From: Lycium barbarum
Lineage: Eukaryota > Streptophyta > Magnoliopsida > Solanales > Solanaceae
Direction of reading: 5' to 3'
NCBI RefSeq assembly: GCF_019175385.1
Contig: NC_083338.1
Coordinates: forward strand, 69,014,712-69,078,711
DNA: 64,000 nucleotides
Shown here: piece by piece, positions 25,265-37,549 of the stretch
How the letters are laid out: the number at the start of each line of letters is the position of its first letter
Position numbering within the stretch: position 1 is the stretch's first letter
Made by a program: the position numbers and the translations under genes
Notes under the pieces: model-generated
Told to the model about the DNA's origin: nothing
The model's input: the letters and a program-made list of their open reading frames with translations, nothing else
The model's database searches: none

Positions 25265-25965
25265 TCAAGTTAGGGTAGTTTCGAATCTGGTGCCACTGGC
25301 TCCCGCGCCAAAAATAACCCTAGTCATGTATACGACAAGGCCCGCCGTACGCCCCGTCGCACATATTACTGTGTGGTTTCACTCGACATGCATCACCCCA
25401 GTCCTAGTATCCTGATGTGCATGGATCTTGCCACGACCCTACCTGAGAGCCCTGATCTGGTATAAGCTGGGGTAGCAGTATAGTCTGTTGCCTTCTTATT
25501 CTAGGCCTGCTTCGACCCCATAATCCTATATAAGTACCCATTATTCTAGGCCCTCTACTTTGTCCATCATCTTCATCCAAATCATGTCCTGTAAGCACGG
25601 GCGAGTCCTGATTAACGGATGCCCAAGACTGCGGGCTTCTCATTCCCTCGGAGGACCCCACATTCTCAAGCGCTCGTTCATGGCATAGAGTCTGGAAATC
25701 AACTAACAATGTCAGAATCTGAACCGCCCTCCTTACCTCTTGCTCAACTAGGGCTATAGGTGGAGCTAGCTCTCCCTTGTTGTTGTAACATTGACGGGGT
25801 CAAAACCACCCCGAATGATGGCCCATCCTGGATCTCAGACGGATCGATCTCGATAGTAGGCATAGCCTCAGATGGGTCCTCCTCTATAGAGTAACTCACT
25901 CCCATTCCCGTAGTCACCTTAGCCTTCAGACCATCTATAGTCCTTCCCGTAAAAATCATAGTCTA
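25265..25965 (-). pseudogene. Remnant of gypsy gag N-terminal region in element G
   Basis: Two minus-strand frames (25959 to 25744, 71 residues, and 25709 to 25404, 101 residues) lie about 215 bases downstream of the element's primer site, where gag is expected. The second contains RRAVQILTLLVDFQ just upstream of the block, then GSSEGMRSPQSW and LTGHDLDEDD. These follow the order I know for gag in gypsy elements of this family (a V-x-QAIQLLT segment, GSSEG, then TGSDPNEDP). A frame change separates the two pieces and stops follow, so it cannot make gag. The assignment rests on motif order only. Confidence 0.5.
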
Positions 25966-26157
25966 ACTATAAAACAAATAGAGGTCAGGGTTAAGAACTT
26001 CATATCCTATGACTTGGCTCTATAGAACAATCTAGGACAAGAGGAAAAATAACTATCCTAAATGCCCTGCAGCCTCCTGTTTATAAGTGTGACGCGCAAC
26101 ACACTCATAAACAAGACTCTACTAAACATGGCTTGTAGACATCCGTAGGACAAACCT

Positions 26158-26169
26158 GCTCTGATACTA
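26158..26169 (-). promoter_or_regulatory. Primer-binding site of element G
   Basis: The minus strand reads TAGTATCAGAGC four bases past the LTR end TGACA. It differs by two bases from the tRNA-Met complement seen in B/C and marks 26174-32172 as a 5' LTR. Confidence 0.8.
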
Positions 26170-26635
26170 AGTTTGTCATGACCCAAACCGGAGGGCCACA
26201 ACGGGCACCCGGGCCTTAATTGTCGGGCACCACCATAACGTACATCCCTAGTCATAATAACATACATAATTGGGCCGCCATGAGACAATTTGAATAAGAC
26301 ATAAAGAATATTTGACAAGAAATGACCCCAACATGATATACATAAGATATACGGGCCTACAAGGCTGACATGGCCATCTGTATGTCAAACTATAGGCCGA
26401 CATAGCCATACAAAACATTTATATACATGAAATCTGTCTACAAGCTTCTAAAGAGTACATACTCGTCATAAGGTTAGGACAGGGCCCCGCCATACCCATA
26501 ACATATATACATAGTCATATTGACCCAAAAAGGAAACTCTGGAGCAAGTGGAGTGCGATGACACTGTCTGCTGAGCTGGTAACCTACTGAGAGGACCGTC
26601 AACCTGTATATCAGGACCTGCGGGCATGAAACGCA

Positions 26636-26680
26636 GCGTCCCCAAGAAAAAGGGACGTCAGTACGAATAAAGTACCGAGT
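26636..26680 (-). other. LTR double hairpin, copy in G
   Basis: The first stem is TCGGTAC with GTACTGA, including one G-T wobble. The second stem is CGTCCC with GGGACG, a change from the all-C/all-G stem on both sides, so pairing is kept by compensation. Confidence 0.75.
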
Positions 26681-26829
26681 ATTTAAGGCAGATAACAACA
26701 TAAGGAAAGACATCAATGTAATAAAGGAATAAGAAACTCAACCTTGGCTATGTATTGCCACTAGGGGCCATGATATGCATGAATAAAATATATACGCACA
26801 TATAGCGCCGTCAAGCCTCTGTGGGCATC

Positions 26830-27088
26830 ATCAACAACAATAACAACATACCCAATGAAATCCCACAACGTGGGGTCTGGAGAGGGTAAAGTGTACGCAG
26901 ACCATACCCCTATCTCGGAAGACAGGGAGGCTATTTCCGAAAGACCCTCGGCTCAAGAGAAATCACAACGAGAAAGGTTAGATAAGCACAAGCAGTTCAA
27001 AGTAGAATGCAAATGAAACTAAAGAAAGCAAATAAGTCAAAATAAAGGGAGCAGTAGCTACCAGAGATAGCTACCTAATCAGGGGTGC
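26830..27088 (-). mobile_element. Severely truncated LINE 3' end with SINE-like TTG tail
   Basis: The minus-strand copy ends in TTG-type repeats (plus strand ACAACAACAATAACAAC). It contains GGTCTGCGTACAC-type sequence and GAGCCGAGGGTC, followed by a stretch resembling the 3' untranslated part of the LINE at 33904-34080. Only the 3' end was copied. Confidence 0.6.
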
Positions 27089-27914
27089 GTATATAACGCC
27101 GTCGTACATATATATATATATATGTATATAATGCCATCAAGCCACTGTGGGCATCAATATCATAATATATATATACACACATATAATGCATGTGTAAGAG
27201 CCATAAAGGAACGTTATGAACTTATAGGAGTGACGTAAGGTCATTGCACCTCCGATTAACATTATGGAACTAACATCATCAACATAACTTGCATTAAGAC
27301 TGAGCAATACAAAAAGAATCAGTGTCATTATATAGAGAGCAAGACCATAAGCTTCTAGCATTTCTAGGAATAGAGCCATTATGGATATCGTTCGTTTACG
27401 CTTCATTTCGTTAGGAATCATGGCAAAGAATTAGAGAAAGTGTGTCACGACCCAACCCCATGGGCCGTGACTGGTGCCCGAGCTGGACACCCTTACACAC
27501 CTACTTACCGAATCGACATATCTATAACTTATTCATATCCAACAAATATTAATCATCACAGATATTAAGGCTGTCATATACAAGCAGTCATATATATATA
27601 CCTATATATACAAGCCATTAAGGCTGTCATAGCAAATAGTGCTGCTTAGACGCAAATCACAGGCATAACCGAACGATGACGACCTATGACCCACATATAT
27701 GTCTACAGGCCTCTAACAAACATAACAGAATCATATGGCGGGACAGGGCCCCGCCGTACCCCTGAATAGTCATATACACATAAATATGTACAACGGAAAG
27801 ATCTATACCAAAAGTGTGAGCTCCGGATCAAAGGAGCACTCCAAAGTAGCAGAAAGGGCACCCTAGACTGGCGGATCACCACAATAAGTGTCTGTACCTG
27901 CGGGCATGAAACGC

Positions 27915-27956
27915 ATCCCCCGAAGAAAGGGGGTCAGTACAGAAAATGTACCGAGT
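27915..27956 (-). other. LTR double hairpin, copy in F
   Basis: The first stem is TCGGTAC with GTACTGA (one wobble). The second is five Cs with five Gs. GGATGC replaces the usual GGCTGC after the second stem. Confidence 0.75.
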
Positions 27957-28119
27957 ATGTAAGGCATGAAATACAGAACGGGGAATCATAGCCAAAAATG
28001 GAAACTCTACAGAACCACTAAAACTGTGAAAGATCATCTGTACGTTTCCTTTATGAAACAAAGTAGTAAATCTCAAATCATGAATCATATACATATACAT
28101 ATACATACATATATATACA

Positions 28120-28540
28120 ACGTGTCCCGGCCCTTTAGAGAGGGGCTCGGTGAATAAGGGCAGGCATATCAACATCACATACCATATGTGCATATAACGT
28201 GTCCCGACCCTTTTGTGAGGGACTCGGTGAATAGAATCATGTATGTTAACATCATGTATAGTGTATGCATATAAAATGTCCCGGCCCTTTACTAAGGGAC
28301 TCGGTGGATAGAATCATGCATGGCAGAATCATATATCATATATACATAACGTGTTCCGGACCTCTATTGCGGGTCTCGGTGGATAAAGTCATCACATGCC
28401 ATCCTGGCCGTCATCCCCGTATCATCATATCATCACATACATATACATATAACGTGTCCCGGCCCGCAAGTGAGAGGGACTCGGTGAATAATGCAGAGAA
28501 GTGCGCACGATAACATGTCCTGGCCCGGGCTCGGTGAAAT
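28120..28540 (-). repeat. Array of GC hairpin repeats in LTR F
   Basis: Units start near 28123, 28199, 28276, 28350, 28455 and 28517. Inner stems vary (CCCT/AGGG, CCCTC/GAGGG, ACC/GGT) while CACCGAG and CGGGACACG frame most units. This is the longest array of this type in the window. Confidence 0.65.
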
Positions 28541-30170
28541 CCAAACTGAGGCTTGCACGAACAGAATAATGCGAAACCATATGCACACAAATCAAGACTC
28601 AATAGATACGTACACTTACTGACATCTGAAGGCTCAGAAACAAGTTTCAGGTCAATCCGACTTCGTATGAGAAAGTTACAAACGTTTGAAGTACAGAACG
28701 TTCTATAAGCGTTTTAGAAACCATTTTGGATAATCGAAGTAATAATCATATCAGGTATCTTTCAGATGTCATATAGATCAAATCAAATATAATTTTTGGA
28801 GACATATGTACATATCAAAGTATATCAAGATTCGATGGAGTAGTCGGACGTGCTATCATTTGAAAATCAAGACATTAATCATATCACTTATCTCTTAATG
28901 CCAACTTAGGAACATATCAAATAGGTCTTTGGACATCATGCCGACATCATATATCATATATATATATACATATAACAGATTCATGCACGCATACTCGTAA
29001 AACATCGTACATTGTATTGCTGCGGAACGTGCAGCCCGATCCATGAACGTATTATATTATTATTGCCGAGAAACGTTCGGCCCGATCCAAGATTATATGC
29101 AAAAGTTAGAAACATTAATACTTACTAAATCATTTTAAGGACATGAATTCTCATACTTAGCTTATTATCCAATTATGCAATAATCTCAACCATACTACGT
29201 ATCCTCGTCCCAATAGGGTAATAGAAATCGTAAACGGACTCGGAAACTTATCAAGTAGAGCTTCGGAATCGTGAATACGTATCGAAACCATATGAAACAG
29301 CTTATGGAGGTCAAAGATATTAGCCACCCTAATGGCTCTAAGAACGAGAATTTCTTTGAAATCATACATATACATCGTTTGTTCACTTCATAGAGATCAT
29401 GCCATAAGAAAGAAAGGTGAGCCTTACATACCTTGCCCGCTTTCTACGCAAATCCGAATTTAAGTCTTTGGCTCCACAAGATCTACAACAACATTAATGC
29501 GCACCAAACATTAGGTATAAACACTTAAGAATTCAATTCCAACCAACACCTTTTTTTCTACAGAAATTTCGGCAGCATTTCCCCTGTAAATGCTACCATC
29601 CCCGAGAATCCAACTCGGCTATATCATCAACAACAAATCCGAGAATTTAACTCGGCCAAAATATCAACAACGATACCAACGATTATTCCAATAATACCAA
29701 TAATCAATTTAAGACATATTCTAACATTAGTAACCTCCTTCTCTACATAATTCATCAACATTCAATTCAACTATATACATTTAAACCGATATCAACACTC
29801 ACGTATTCATTACTAATCCAAGATCATTCAAACACAATTCAAGAACACTTTAAACAATTTGTACAATATTCAAACAATCCCACTAACACCATATTCCACC
29901 CGAAACTTCTACAAATGCAACGAAACTACGACGACGCATTTTCTTCTTTCAAATTCATCAACAACAACAACAATTCACACTTTAACAACTCCACTTCCAT
30001 AATTACATAAAAACCATATTAAAGTCACATAATTCCCTACAACAACTTACAACCAATTTCCATGCCAACTAGAACCATTAGCCTTCCATTTGCATCACAA
30101 GGCCACAACAACATAATTAACATACTAAATAAGATTTATTCACCTTCCTCTACCAACAACACTACACAGC

Positions 30171-30199
30171 CACACACACACACACACACACACACACAA
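30171..30199. repeat. CA microsatellite
   Basis: A tract of about fourteen CA units in solo LTR F. Confidence 0.95.
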
Positions 30200-32172
30200 C
30201 ACACAAATTTCATACTTTTCACTCATTTCCACATACTACAACATATATATCTTCCATAACATAAAAAGGATAGAATTTTACCTTTTCTTAAATTTTTCAC
30301 TTGCCACAAAAGTAGTTTTCTCGCCCCAAAAATTATACCACGTTGAAGAGGGTCTTGAGCTTAGTAGGAATACAAGAAAATTACAATTTTTGAATCAAGG
30401 ATGGAAGCCCTCAAAAAAAAATTCTTCTCTTTTTTTTTTCCTTTGGCTGTGAGGCCCTTTTTTTTTTTCTCTCTCTCTCTTCTTTTGTTTTTCTTGAAAC
30501 TTCTTGAACCATGAATGAATACTTTGTGGCCCTTTCCTCTTATTTAATACATGGATTAAATTTTTATGGGCTTGGGACAATTTTTTGTTGTTATGGCCGG
30601 CCATCCACTTAATTTGGACCTCTTTTTCTCTTTTTTTGTTTTGAGCCCAATTAGTTGGTTAATATTTTGTAATTCATGAAACAAATTTTTCAAAATTCCA
30701 ATTTTGCCCTTAGCCTCCCTTGATATTTTCGCATCAATATTTCTCATGAACAACATATATATTTACTAAAACCAAAATATTACTTTATCTCTTACTAGTC
30801 ACAATTACTTCAAATTTCCCGAATATGCAAAATTACGGGATATAACAAAGTGCCTCAACATACCTTTATCGTTTATGTTAAAAACTCAACGTATATCCTC
30901 CAATTCTCGCCAATCTACAATAAGGCAATAGGAGCCATAGTTAAACCATAAAAGAACCTCACAAAGCATTTCTAAGCTAGTAGGTGACCTATACGAATTT
31001 GGGCAGCATTTCCCCTATATTTTTCACTTTTAGCCAAAATCAATACAACCCAATACAACAAAAACAACATCAAAAACAATATATCTAAGTCATTACAACT
31101 AAATCAGATCAAGAACTAGTTTATGAACTCCTTTCAAAACAGCCCACACACATACTTTACTTAACCTCATTTTCAACTTCAAGTTTTACATGTTTTCTTC
31201 ACCAATTCACTTGATAAACATATAAACATGCATAACAATAACAAGCATACCATAATCAAGTTCCTTTCCATAATCTCCAGCCATAACAAGTCACAAACAT
31301 AGCTCCCAAAATAGTCCAACAAGAATAACAATATCTAATATCATTTCCGCGTGCTAGCTTGTACTTTCTCATTCAAATTACCCAACCAACACTTAAATAA
31401 GCTCAGGCACAAGCAAGGGAGCGTTAAACATACCTTGAACAGTAGTTACAACTTGGAATACCAACTTGGTTCAGATCACAACCACCCTTGCTCACCACAC
31501 AACACCATGGATGTACTATCCTTCACGAGAGTGAGCTTTTGATGTTGAAATTGGATATAACCACTTGATTTCACTCTTGGATCTTTAAGAACTTGCTAGG
31601 GAGGGTTTTAGGGGTTTGGGGATAAAGTCTGAGTGAAAAATGATCCGAAATAACCCTTCAAATGAATATAAAACAAAACAAAGTCGGCCACCACCTCAAT
31701 ATACGCCAGAATGTGCGGGTCGTACATCCATGTACGGGCCGTACTTTTGGACCATACCTAGGCCTACAAAAATACAACATTCTATTTACGAGGTACGGGC
31801 CGTACATGAAACCATATATTTTTGTACGGGCCGTACATGGCACAGTACTTCTCTGATTTGCCAACTTTCAATTGCATTGGAAATAAGACTCTCTGAACTT
31901 GAACTTAGATAGGTTATGCATTCTATAACTTCTTATACGCTAGAAAATATGCCTCCCGAAAGTTGGGCCAAAATTCTGTCTAGAATTCTGCCTAGTTTTC
32001 CCCAAGTTTCGACAGACTTAATTTCTTCGATTCGCTTGATTCCGAAACCTTTAGATACTGCTTAACACTTGTTAAAAGTCTTTCTTAACCTTAAAAGGGT
32101 TCCATGGCCTCTCCGGACTTACGTTAGTTTACTTATTACACAAATGACCCAAAAATTTAAGAGGTGTAACAT

Positions 32173-32355
32173 TTATACTCAAATCCCTATGACTCAGCTC
32201 TATAACACGATTTGGATTTGAAAAAAGGGTAACCAACTCCTAAATTCCCTGTAGCTCCTTGTTTATATAGTGTGGTGCACAACACACGTATAAACAAGAC
32301 TGTACTAGACACGACTTGTAGACTCTCTAGGACAGACCTACTTTGATACTAAGTT
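32173..32355 (-). mobile_element. 5' leader and decayed primer site of element H
   Basis: The sequence parallels the G and B/C leaders. A degraded primer site (minus strand TAGTATCAAAGT, 32340-32351) sits just inside the LTR. Element G appears to have inserted in this leader, since nothing of the H internal DNA is visible to its left within the window. Confidence 0.55.
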
Positions 32356-33499
32356 TCTCACACCCTAAGCCTGGGGAGGCGTGGCTTGCCCCGGTGCCTT
32401 ACTTGACCCGAGCATACCGCTCTGTAACTTATGAAACCTGAATACAATCAACAATCTAGGCCGACAAGGCCTACCGATAAAGCAAACAATACCAATATCT
32501 AAAAATCGGTTTGCCCATAACTTTAATAATCTAAATCAAGAAAATTAGCTAAATTCGCCCACAGATTGGATCCCAAATTAAGAAAATAGATAATCTTAAC
32601 TTTGGGGGCTAAACCCCAATTTCTACCAACCCAACATAGTTTAAATCACTAATTAATGAAAGAAATCATGAAGAAACATCAAATTTGGTATTAAATTCTT
32701 ACCCTCAGAGCCAAACGAGTTGATAGCCTCAAAAATCTCCTCAAACCGGGATCTAAAACTCAAAATATGAAAATGGGGAGATGAAATTTGAATTGAGAAC
32801 TTAAGACAATGTTCAGCCACAGTGCGATCATGGCACCCAATCCGCTTTCGCGAAGCACTACCCGAGCCGGCCTATGCATTACCCTACACGATCGCGACAG
32901 ACCGCCCGCGATCGTGATGACCAGCCCACTAACGCTGCGCGATCGCGATCTTCCTCTCCCATTCACGAAGGAGGAACACTGCACCAGTAAAATTTGAAAA
33001 ACCAACCATAGCCTAAAGTCCGTTTTAACACCCGAAACTCATCCGGAACCTCCCGGATACAAATCAAATGTGCATTTCAGTCATAAAACACGCTAGACAC
33101 CTGCTGCGCACTCAAAACATCGATACAGGATCGTCTTGATCCGATGTTGTCAGTGGTTAACTCAAATCGTTTAACTTAACTAGTTTCTCAACCAAAGATC
33201 CAAATCACTCTCGAGCCCCTCATGATAGACTAAGTCATAAATCAGGTTTCGGACCTCATGGAACCGAGGAAACTTCGATTCGACTTCGTTAACCTCCGGT
33301 GTTGACTTTTGGTCAAACTTTCCCATTTCCTTAACTTAAGAACTTCCAATTTTACTATTTCTTCTCCGATACTTAGCCAATTGCCTTCGGAACCGCACCA
33401 CCCAACCCCACAAGTCAAAAACATCATTTTAAAGCTACAAAGAGGTTCTTTTAGGGAAAACGAGTTCAAAAGCTTAAAACGACCTAGTAGGTCGTTACA
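32356..33499 (-). mobile_element. 5' LTR of element H (short, different LTR family)
   Basis: The LTR is about 1144 bp, reading on the minus strand from TGTAACGACCTAC to GGGTGTGAGA. It lacks the double hairpin. It carries a cluster of CGATCGCGA and GCGATCGTGA palindromes at 32875-32952. The outer TSD would be TAAAA at 33500-33504, unmatched because the other end is off the window. Confidence 0.6.
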
Positions 33500-33504
33500 T
33501 AAAA

Positions 33505-33772
33505 AATCCATATGCATTTTGTTGCTATAACTGATGCTTATCTTTTTTTAATTTATTAGATATTTACATTTTGTAATACCAAACTAAAGAATACAAATGT
33601 TATACAGTTTGCAAAATTCATTTTTGACAACTTATCAACTTTAAAATCTTGACTATTTTGTCTCCTTTGTATTTTGTATGTACAACTTTTTTCTTAAAAC
33701 ATTATTTCACTAATTGTTGGGCCATGCGGACACGGGCTATACCCAATCTAGATTGGTTAGAAAGTAGAACAG
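33505..33772. other. Unassigned AT-rich segment
   Basis: No repeat or gene was recognised. It is probably the older host DNA into which element H and the LINE inserted. Confidence 0.4.
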
Positions 33773-33790
33773 ATTACCAAATTAGGAAAT

Positions 33791-33903
33791 ACAACAACAA
33801 CCCAGTGAAATCCCACATCGTGGGGTCTGGGGAGGGTAGAGTGTACGCAGACCTTACTCCTACCAAGGTAGGACGGCTGTTTCCGAAAGACCCTCGGCTC
33901 AAT
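33791..33903 (-). repeat. TTG-tailed SINE-like 3' end of the LINE
   Basis: The minus strand reads GAGCCGAGGGTC, then GTCTGCGTACACTCTACC, CCCAGACCCCAC and TTTCACTGGG, ending in TTG repeats. I know this block as the 3' part of TTG-tailed SINEs of nightshades (TS type). Here it lies where the LINE's own 3' end must be, immediately inside the TSD, so LINE and SINE share a tail. Confidence 0.75.
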
Positions 33904-34140
33904 AAAAGCATAAAAAGAAGTCAGATAAGGTTAAGAGAATCAAAGCGATATGAAATGAAATAATGCAAGCGACACAGATAACACAGGATAATCAAAGCAC
34001 AGGAAATAACAGATAATAGCAGAAATTTGAGCAGAAGAAATTATATTGCGATAATGCGACTACTAATAAGAACGGAAAACGAGACTATCTACTAGCCTTC
34101 TACCCTAATTTGAGTCCTCCAAACCCTCCTATCTAAGGTC

Positions 34141-35982
34141 ATGTCCTCGGTAAGCTGAGTTGCCCCATGTCGTGTCTAATTACCTCTCCCCAATACTTTT
34201 TCGGCCTACCCCTACCTCGTCTGAAACCATCCATGGCCAACCTCTCACACCTCCGCACTGGGGCATCTGTGTCTCTCATCTTCACATGCCCAAACCATCT
34301 TAATCTCGCTTATCGCATCTTGTCTTCCACCGAGGCCACCCCCACCTTATCCCGAATATGCTCATTCCTAATCCTATCACTCCTGGTGTGGCCACACATC
34401 CATCTTAACATTCTCATTTCGGCAACTTTCATCTTTTGAACGTGAGAGATCTTAACTGGCCAACTCTCCGCCCCATACAACATAGTCGGTCTAACCACCA
34501 CTTTGTAGAACTTGCCCTTAAGTTTTGGTGGCACCTTCTTGTCACATAGCACTCCGAAAGCAAGCCTCCATTTCATCCACCCTGCCCCAATACGATGTGT
34601 GACATCATTGTCAATCTCCCCGCTGCTTTGCAGAATAGACCCAAGGTACTTGAAACTACTTTTCTTCTGGATGGACTGGGTACTAAGTCTCACTTCCAAG
34701 CCATCCTCCTGAGGTGCTTCACTGAACTTACACTCCAAGTACTTTGTCTTGGTCCTACTCAGCTTAAACCCTTTAGACTCCATAGTATGTCTCCAACTCT
34801 CCAGCTTAGCATTAACTCCGCTACGAGTCTCGTCGATCAGGACTATGTCGTCCGCGAACAGCATACACCATGGCACCTCACCTTGAATTTGCCGTGTCAA
34901 TTCATCCATCACCAAGGAAAATAAAAACGGACTAAGAGCTGATCCTTGATGCAACCCCATCACAACTGGAAAGTGCTCTGAGTCTCCTCCTACTGTCCTT
35001 ACCCTGGTTTTGGCTCCCTCATATATGTCCTTGATCACCCTAATGTACGCCACAGGTACACTTTTAGCCTCCAAGCATTTCCATAGGATCTGTCTTGGAA
35101 CTTTGTCATAAGTCTTTTCTAGGTCGATGAATACCATGTGTAAGTCCCTCTTCCTCTCCCTATACTGCTCCACCAACCTTCTCACAAGATGGATGGCTTC
35201 TGTAGTTGAGCGTCCCGGCATGAATCCGAACTGGTTCTCAGAAATAGACACACCTCTCCTCACCCTCATCTCCACCACCCTTTCCCACACTTTCATAGTA
35301 TGGCTTAGTAGCTTGATACCTCTATAGTTGTTGCAACTCTGGATATCTCCCTTATTCTTGTATAGAGGGATCATTACACTCTCCATCCATTCGTCGGGCA
35401 TCAATGTCATCTTAAAGATGAAATTAAACAACCTAGTCAGCCACTCCAAACCTGCCGGGCCCGCGCTCTTCCAGAATTCCCCAGGAATCTCGTCGGGTCC
35501 GGTCGCTCTTCCACTGCGCATCCTACGAACAACACCCTTAACCTCGTCAACCTTAATACTCCTGCAATACCCAAAATCGTGACGCCTTCCTGTATGTTCT
35601 AATTCTCCCAACACAATGTCTCTGTCCCCTTCTTCATTCAAGAGTTTGCAGAAGTATGACTGTCATCTCTGTCTAATGAGAGTCTTCTTTACCAATACTT
35701 TGTCATGCTCGTCCTTGATCCACATCACGTGACTTTCTCTCCCTCGCCTTGGCTAGCCTGAACAATTTCTGGTCCCCTCCTTTCTCTTCTAGTTCAGCAT
35801 ACATGCGTTCAAAAGCTGCCGTTTTTGCCGTCGAAACCGCCAACTTCGCCTCCTTCCTCGCCATCTTATAAAGTTTTGTATTCGTCCACTTCTCCACCTC
35901 ATCCTTGCTTTCTATCAACTTCGCATACGCCACCTTCTTTGCTTCCACCTTCCCTTGAACTTCTCCATTCCACCACCAGTCC
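34141..35982 (-). pseudogene. LINE ORF2 remnant: linker and reverse transcriptase
   Basis: The main open stretch (35641 to 34310, 443 codons) shows RT motifs in order: [69 protein letters not shown] and the catalytic FADD box. It then has SFKYLGSIL and a C-terminal segment ending [13 protein letters not shown]. It is broken in at least three places. A TGA replaces an expected Trp just upstream (near 35658). A frame change lies near 35715 between the linker (35948-35703) and the RT. A TAA at 34307-34309 interrupts [12 protein letters not shown], after which the C-terminus stays readable to about 34141. In the linker, [13 protein letters not shown] and the aromatic [10 protein letters not shown] run up to the LTR I junction. 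It is dead as a coding gene. Confidence 0.9.
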
Positions 35983-37531
35983 TGTTACATCCGACATTTT
36001 TGTTTATTCGAAAGATTCAAGATAAATTGATTTGTGATGAATAAGGCCACAATTGGACCTTACTTGGTATGAATGTGTAGGTTATGAATTCAATGGTGTG
36101 GAATTACGAAAGGTGGCCAAGGGCAAAATTGGAATTTTGAAAACTTGCCCATGAACTACAATATTTAGCCAACAATTTGGGCTCACAAAAATAATAAGAA
36201 AATGAGGCCCAAAAGGTGGAGGCCCAACCGGCCAAGAGGCCTTTGGCCCAATTCCATTAATTAGTCATGTGACTAATTATATATCAAGGATAACTCTTAA
36301 GAAGCTTCAAGAAAAATTGAGTGAAAACAAGAGCAAAAGAGAAGGAGAGGTCACGGCTAAGAGAGAGAGAAAAGAGAAAAAGAAAGAAAAATTCTTGGAG
36401 CCAATCTCTTTGGTTCAAAAATTCAATTCTTGTGGGATTATTACCAAGCTCAAGATTCTCTACAACTTGGTATAATTATTTTGGCAAGAGGACAACTCTA
36501 GTGGCAAGTGAAGAATTTGAAGAAAAGGTAAGAATTTCATGCCTTTGTTATGTTATGGAAGGTGTATGCATGTTGTAGAGTGTGGAATTGAGTAAGAAGT
36601 ATGAAACTTGTGTGTTATGTGTGTGAATATGTGTTGGCCGTGTGGGAGGTTTTGACCGTGTGTGTGTGTGTGTTGTATACTTGTGATGAGTTGAATTTTT
36701 GTTGAAATCTTGTTGTAGTTATGGAAGAAATGGTATTAGAAGTGAAGGTTGAATGAATTAGTGAAAGTTGGAAATTATAAGGTATGGCCGTGTGGTGCTA
36801 TGTGTAGGATGGAATGTGAACTAAATTCCGTTAGTATGTTAATTGTGTTATTGTGAAATGAATGGAAAAATAATAGTCCTTGTTGTCATGGAAAAATGGT
36901 TACTAAGTTGTTGAAGGAAACTATGCAACCTTGTTATTGCTTATGTAAAAATGGAAATGGAAGTTGGGGGATATTGCATGTTGGCCGTGTGGTGCCTTGT
37001 ATGAAAGTGGATGGATTGAATTTATTTAATGCAATACTTGTGTTGTTATGACTTTGTGAAGTAGATGGAAGGATAATGGTTAAGCTAAAACGAAGAATTT
37101 GTTGGTTAGGTTGTTGTCGGAAAGTATGTCGCTTTAGCGTGATTTCTTGAAATTATGATTAATGATAATGAACTTGGAATATGGAAATGTGTTTATGAAC
37201 TTGTATGTTGAAAGTTAGGAAAAGATTGGAAAAGTAGTGACTTAATGGAAGGTTTGAATGTTTGGGTATCTTATGAATATTATGTGAAAATGGTATAGAT
37301 GCCTCCGATGTATGTCGTAATGATTTTGATGGATAATGGATATGAAAATAATAAGTTTGGTTTGGAAATGCAAGTTTGAAACGAAAAATGTTTCGTTATG
37401 TCGAAAGATGGCTAATGATGCCTTAGTGTATGTCTTGATGTTTGTTGTTGTTTGGATGTCATTTATGGGTTGTTGTGTTGATGAATTGAGTCGAGCTAAG
37501 TCTCGGGGATGTCGTATATACAGAGGAAATG

Positions 37532-37549
37532 CTGCCGAAATTTCGGTAG
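37532..37549. other. 18-bp palindrome in LTR I, one mismatch
   Basis: CTGCCGAAATTTCGGTAG has a single change in the right arm. It is preceded by ATATACAGAGGAAATG, again acceptor-like. Confidence 0.75.

Larger units (their letters stand above)
27443..30847 (-). mobile_element. Solo LTR F
   Basis: The LTR is 3405 bp, from TGTTATATCCCG (minus strand) to GGGTCGTGACA, with the perfect TSD AAGTG at 27438-27442 and 30848-30852. It contains the double hairpin, six GC hairpin repeats at 28120-28540, a half palindrome near 29560-29575, a splice-donor-like motif near 29417-29437, and a CA tract at 30171-30199. It is inserted in the G LTR beside that LTR's own splice-donor-like motif. Confidence 0.88.
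26174..32172 (-). mobile_element. 5' LTR of element G, interrupted by solo LTR F
   Basis: Without F and one TSD copy the LTR is about 2.59 kb. It starts on the minus strand TGTTACACCTC at 32172 and ends GGGTCATGACA at 26174. It shares its start with D and E. It carries the double hairpin (26636-26680), a LINE-tail insertion (26830-27088), and a cluster of TACGGGCCGTAC palindromes (31715-31845). The TSD expected at 32173-32177 is TTTAT; its partner lies off the left edge. Confidence 0.78.
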
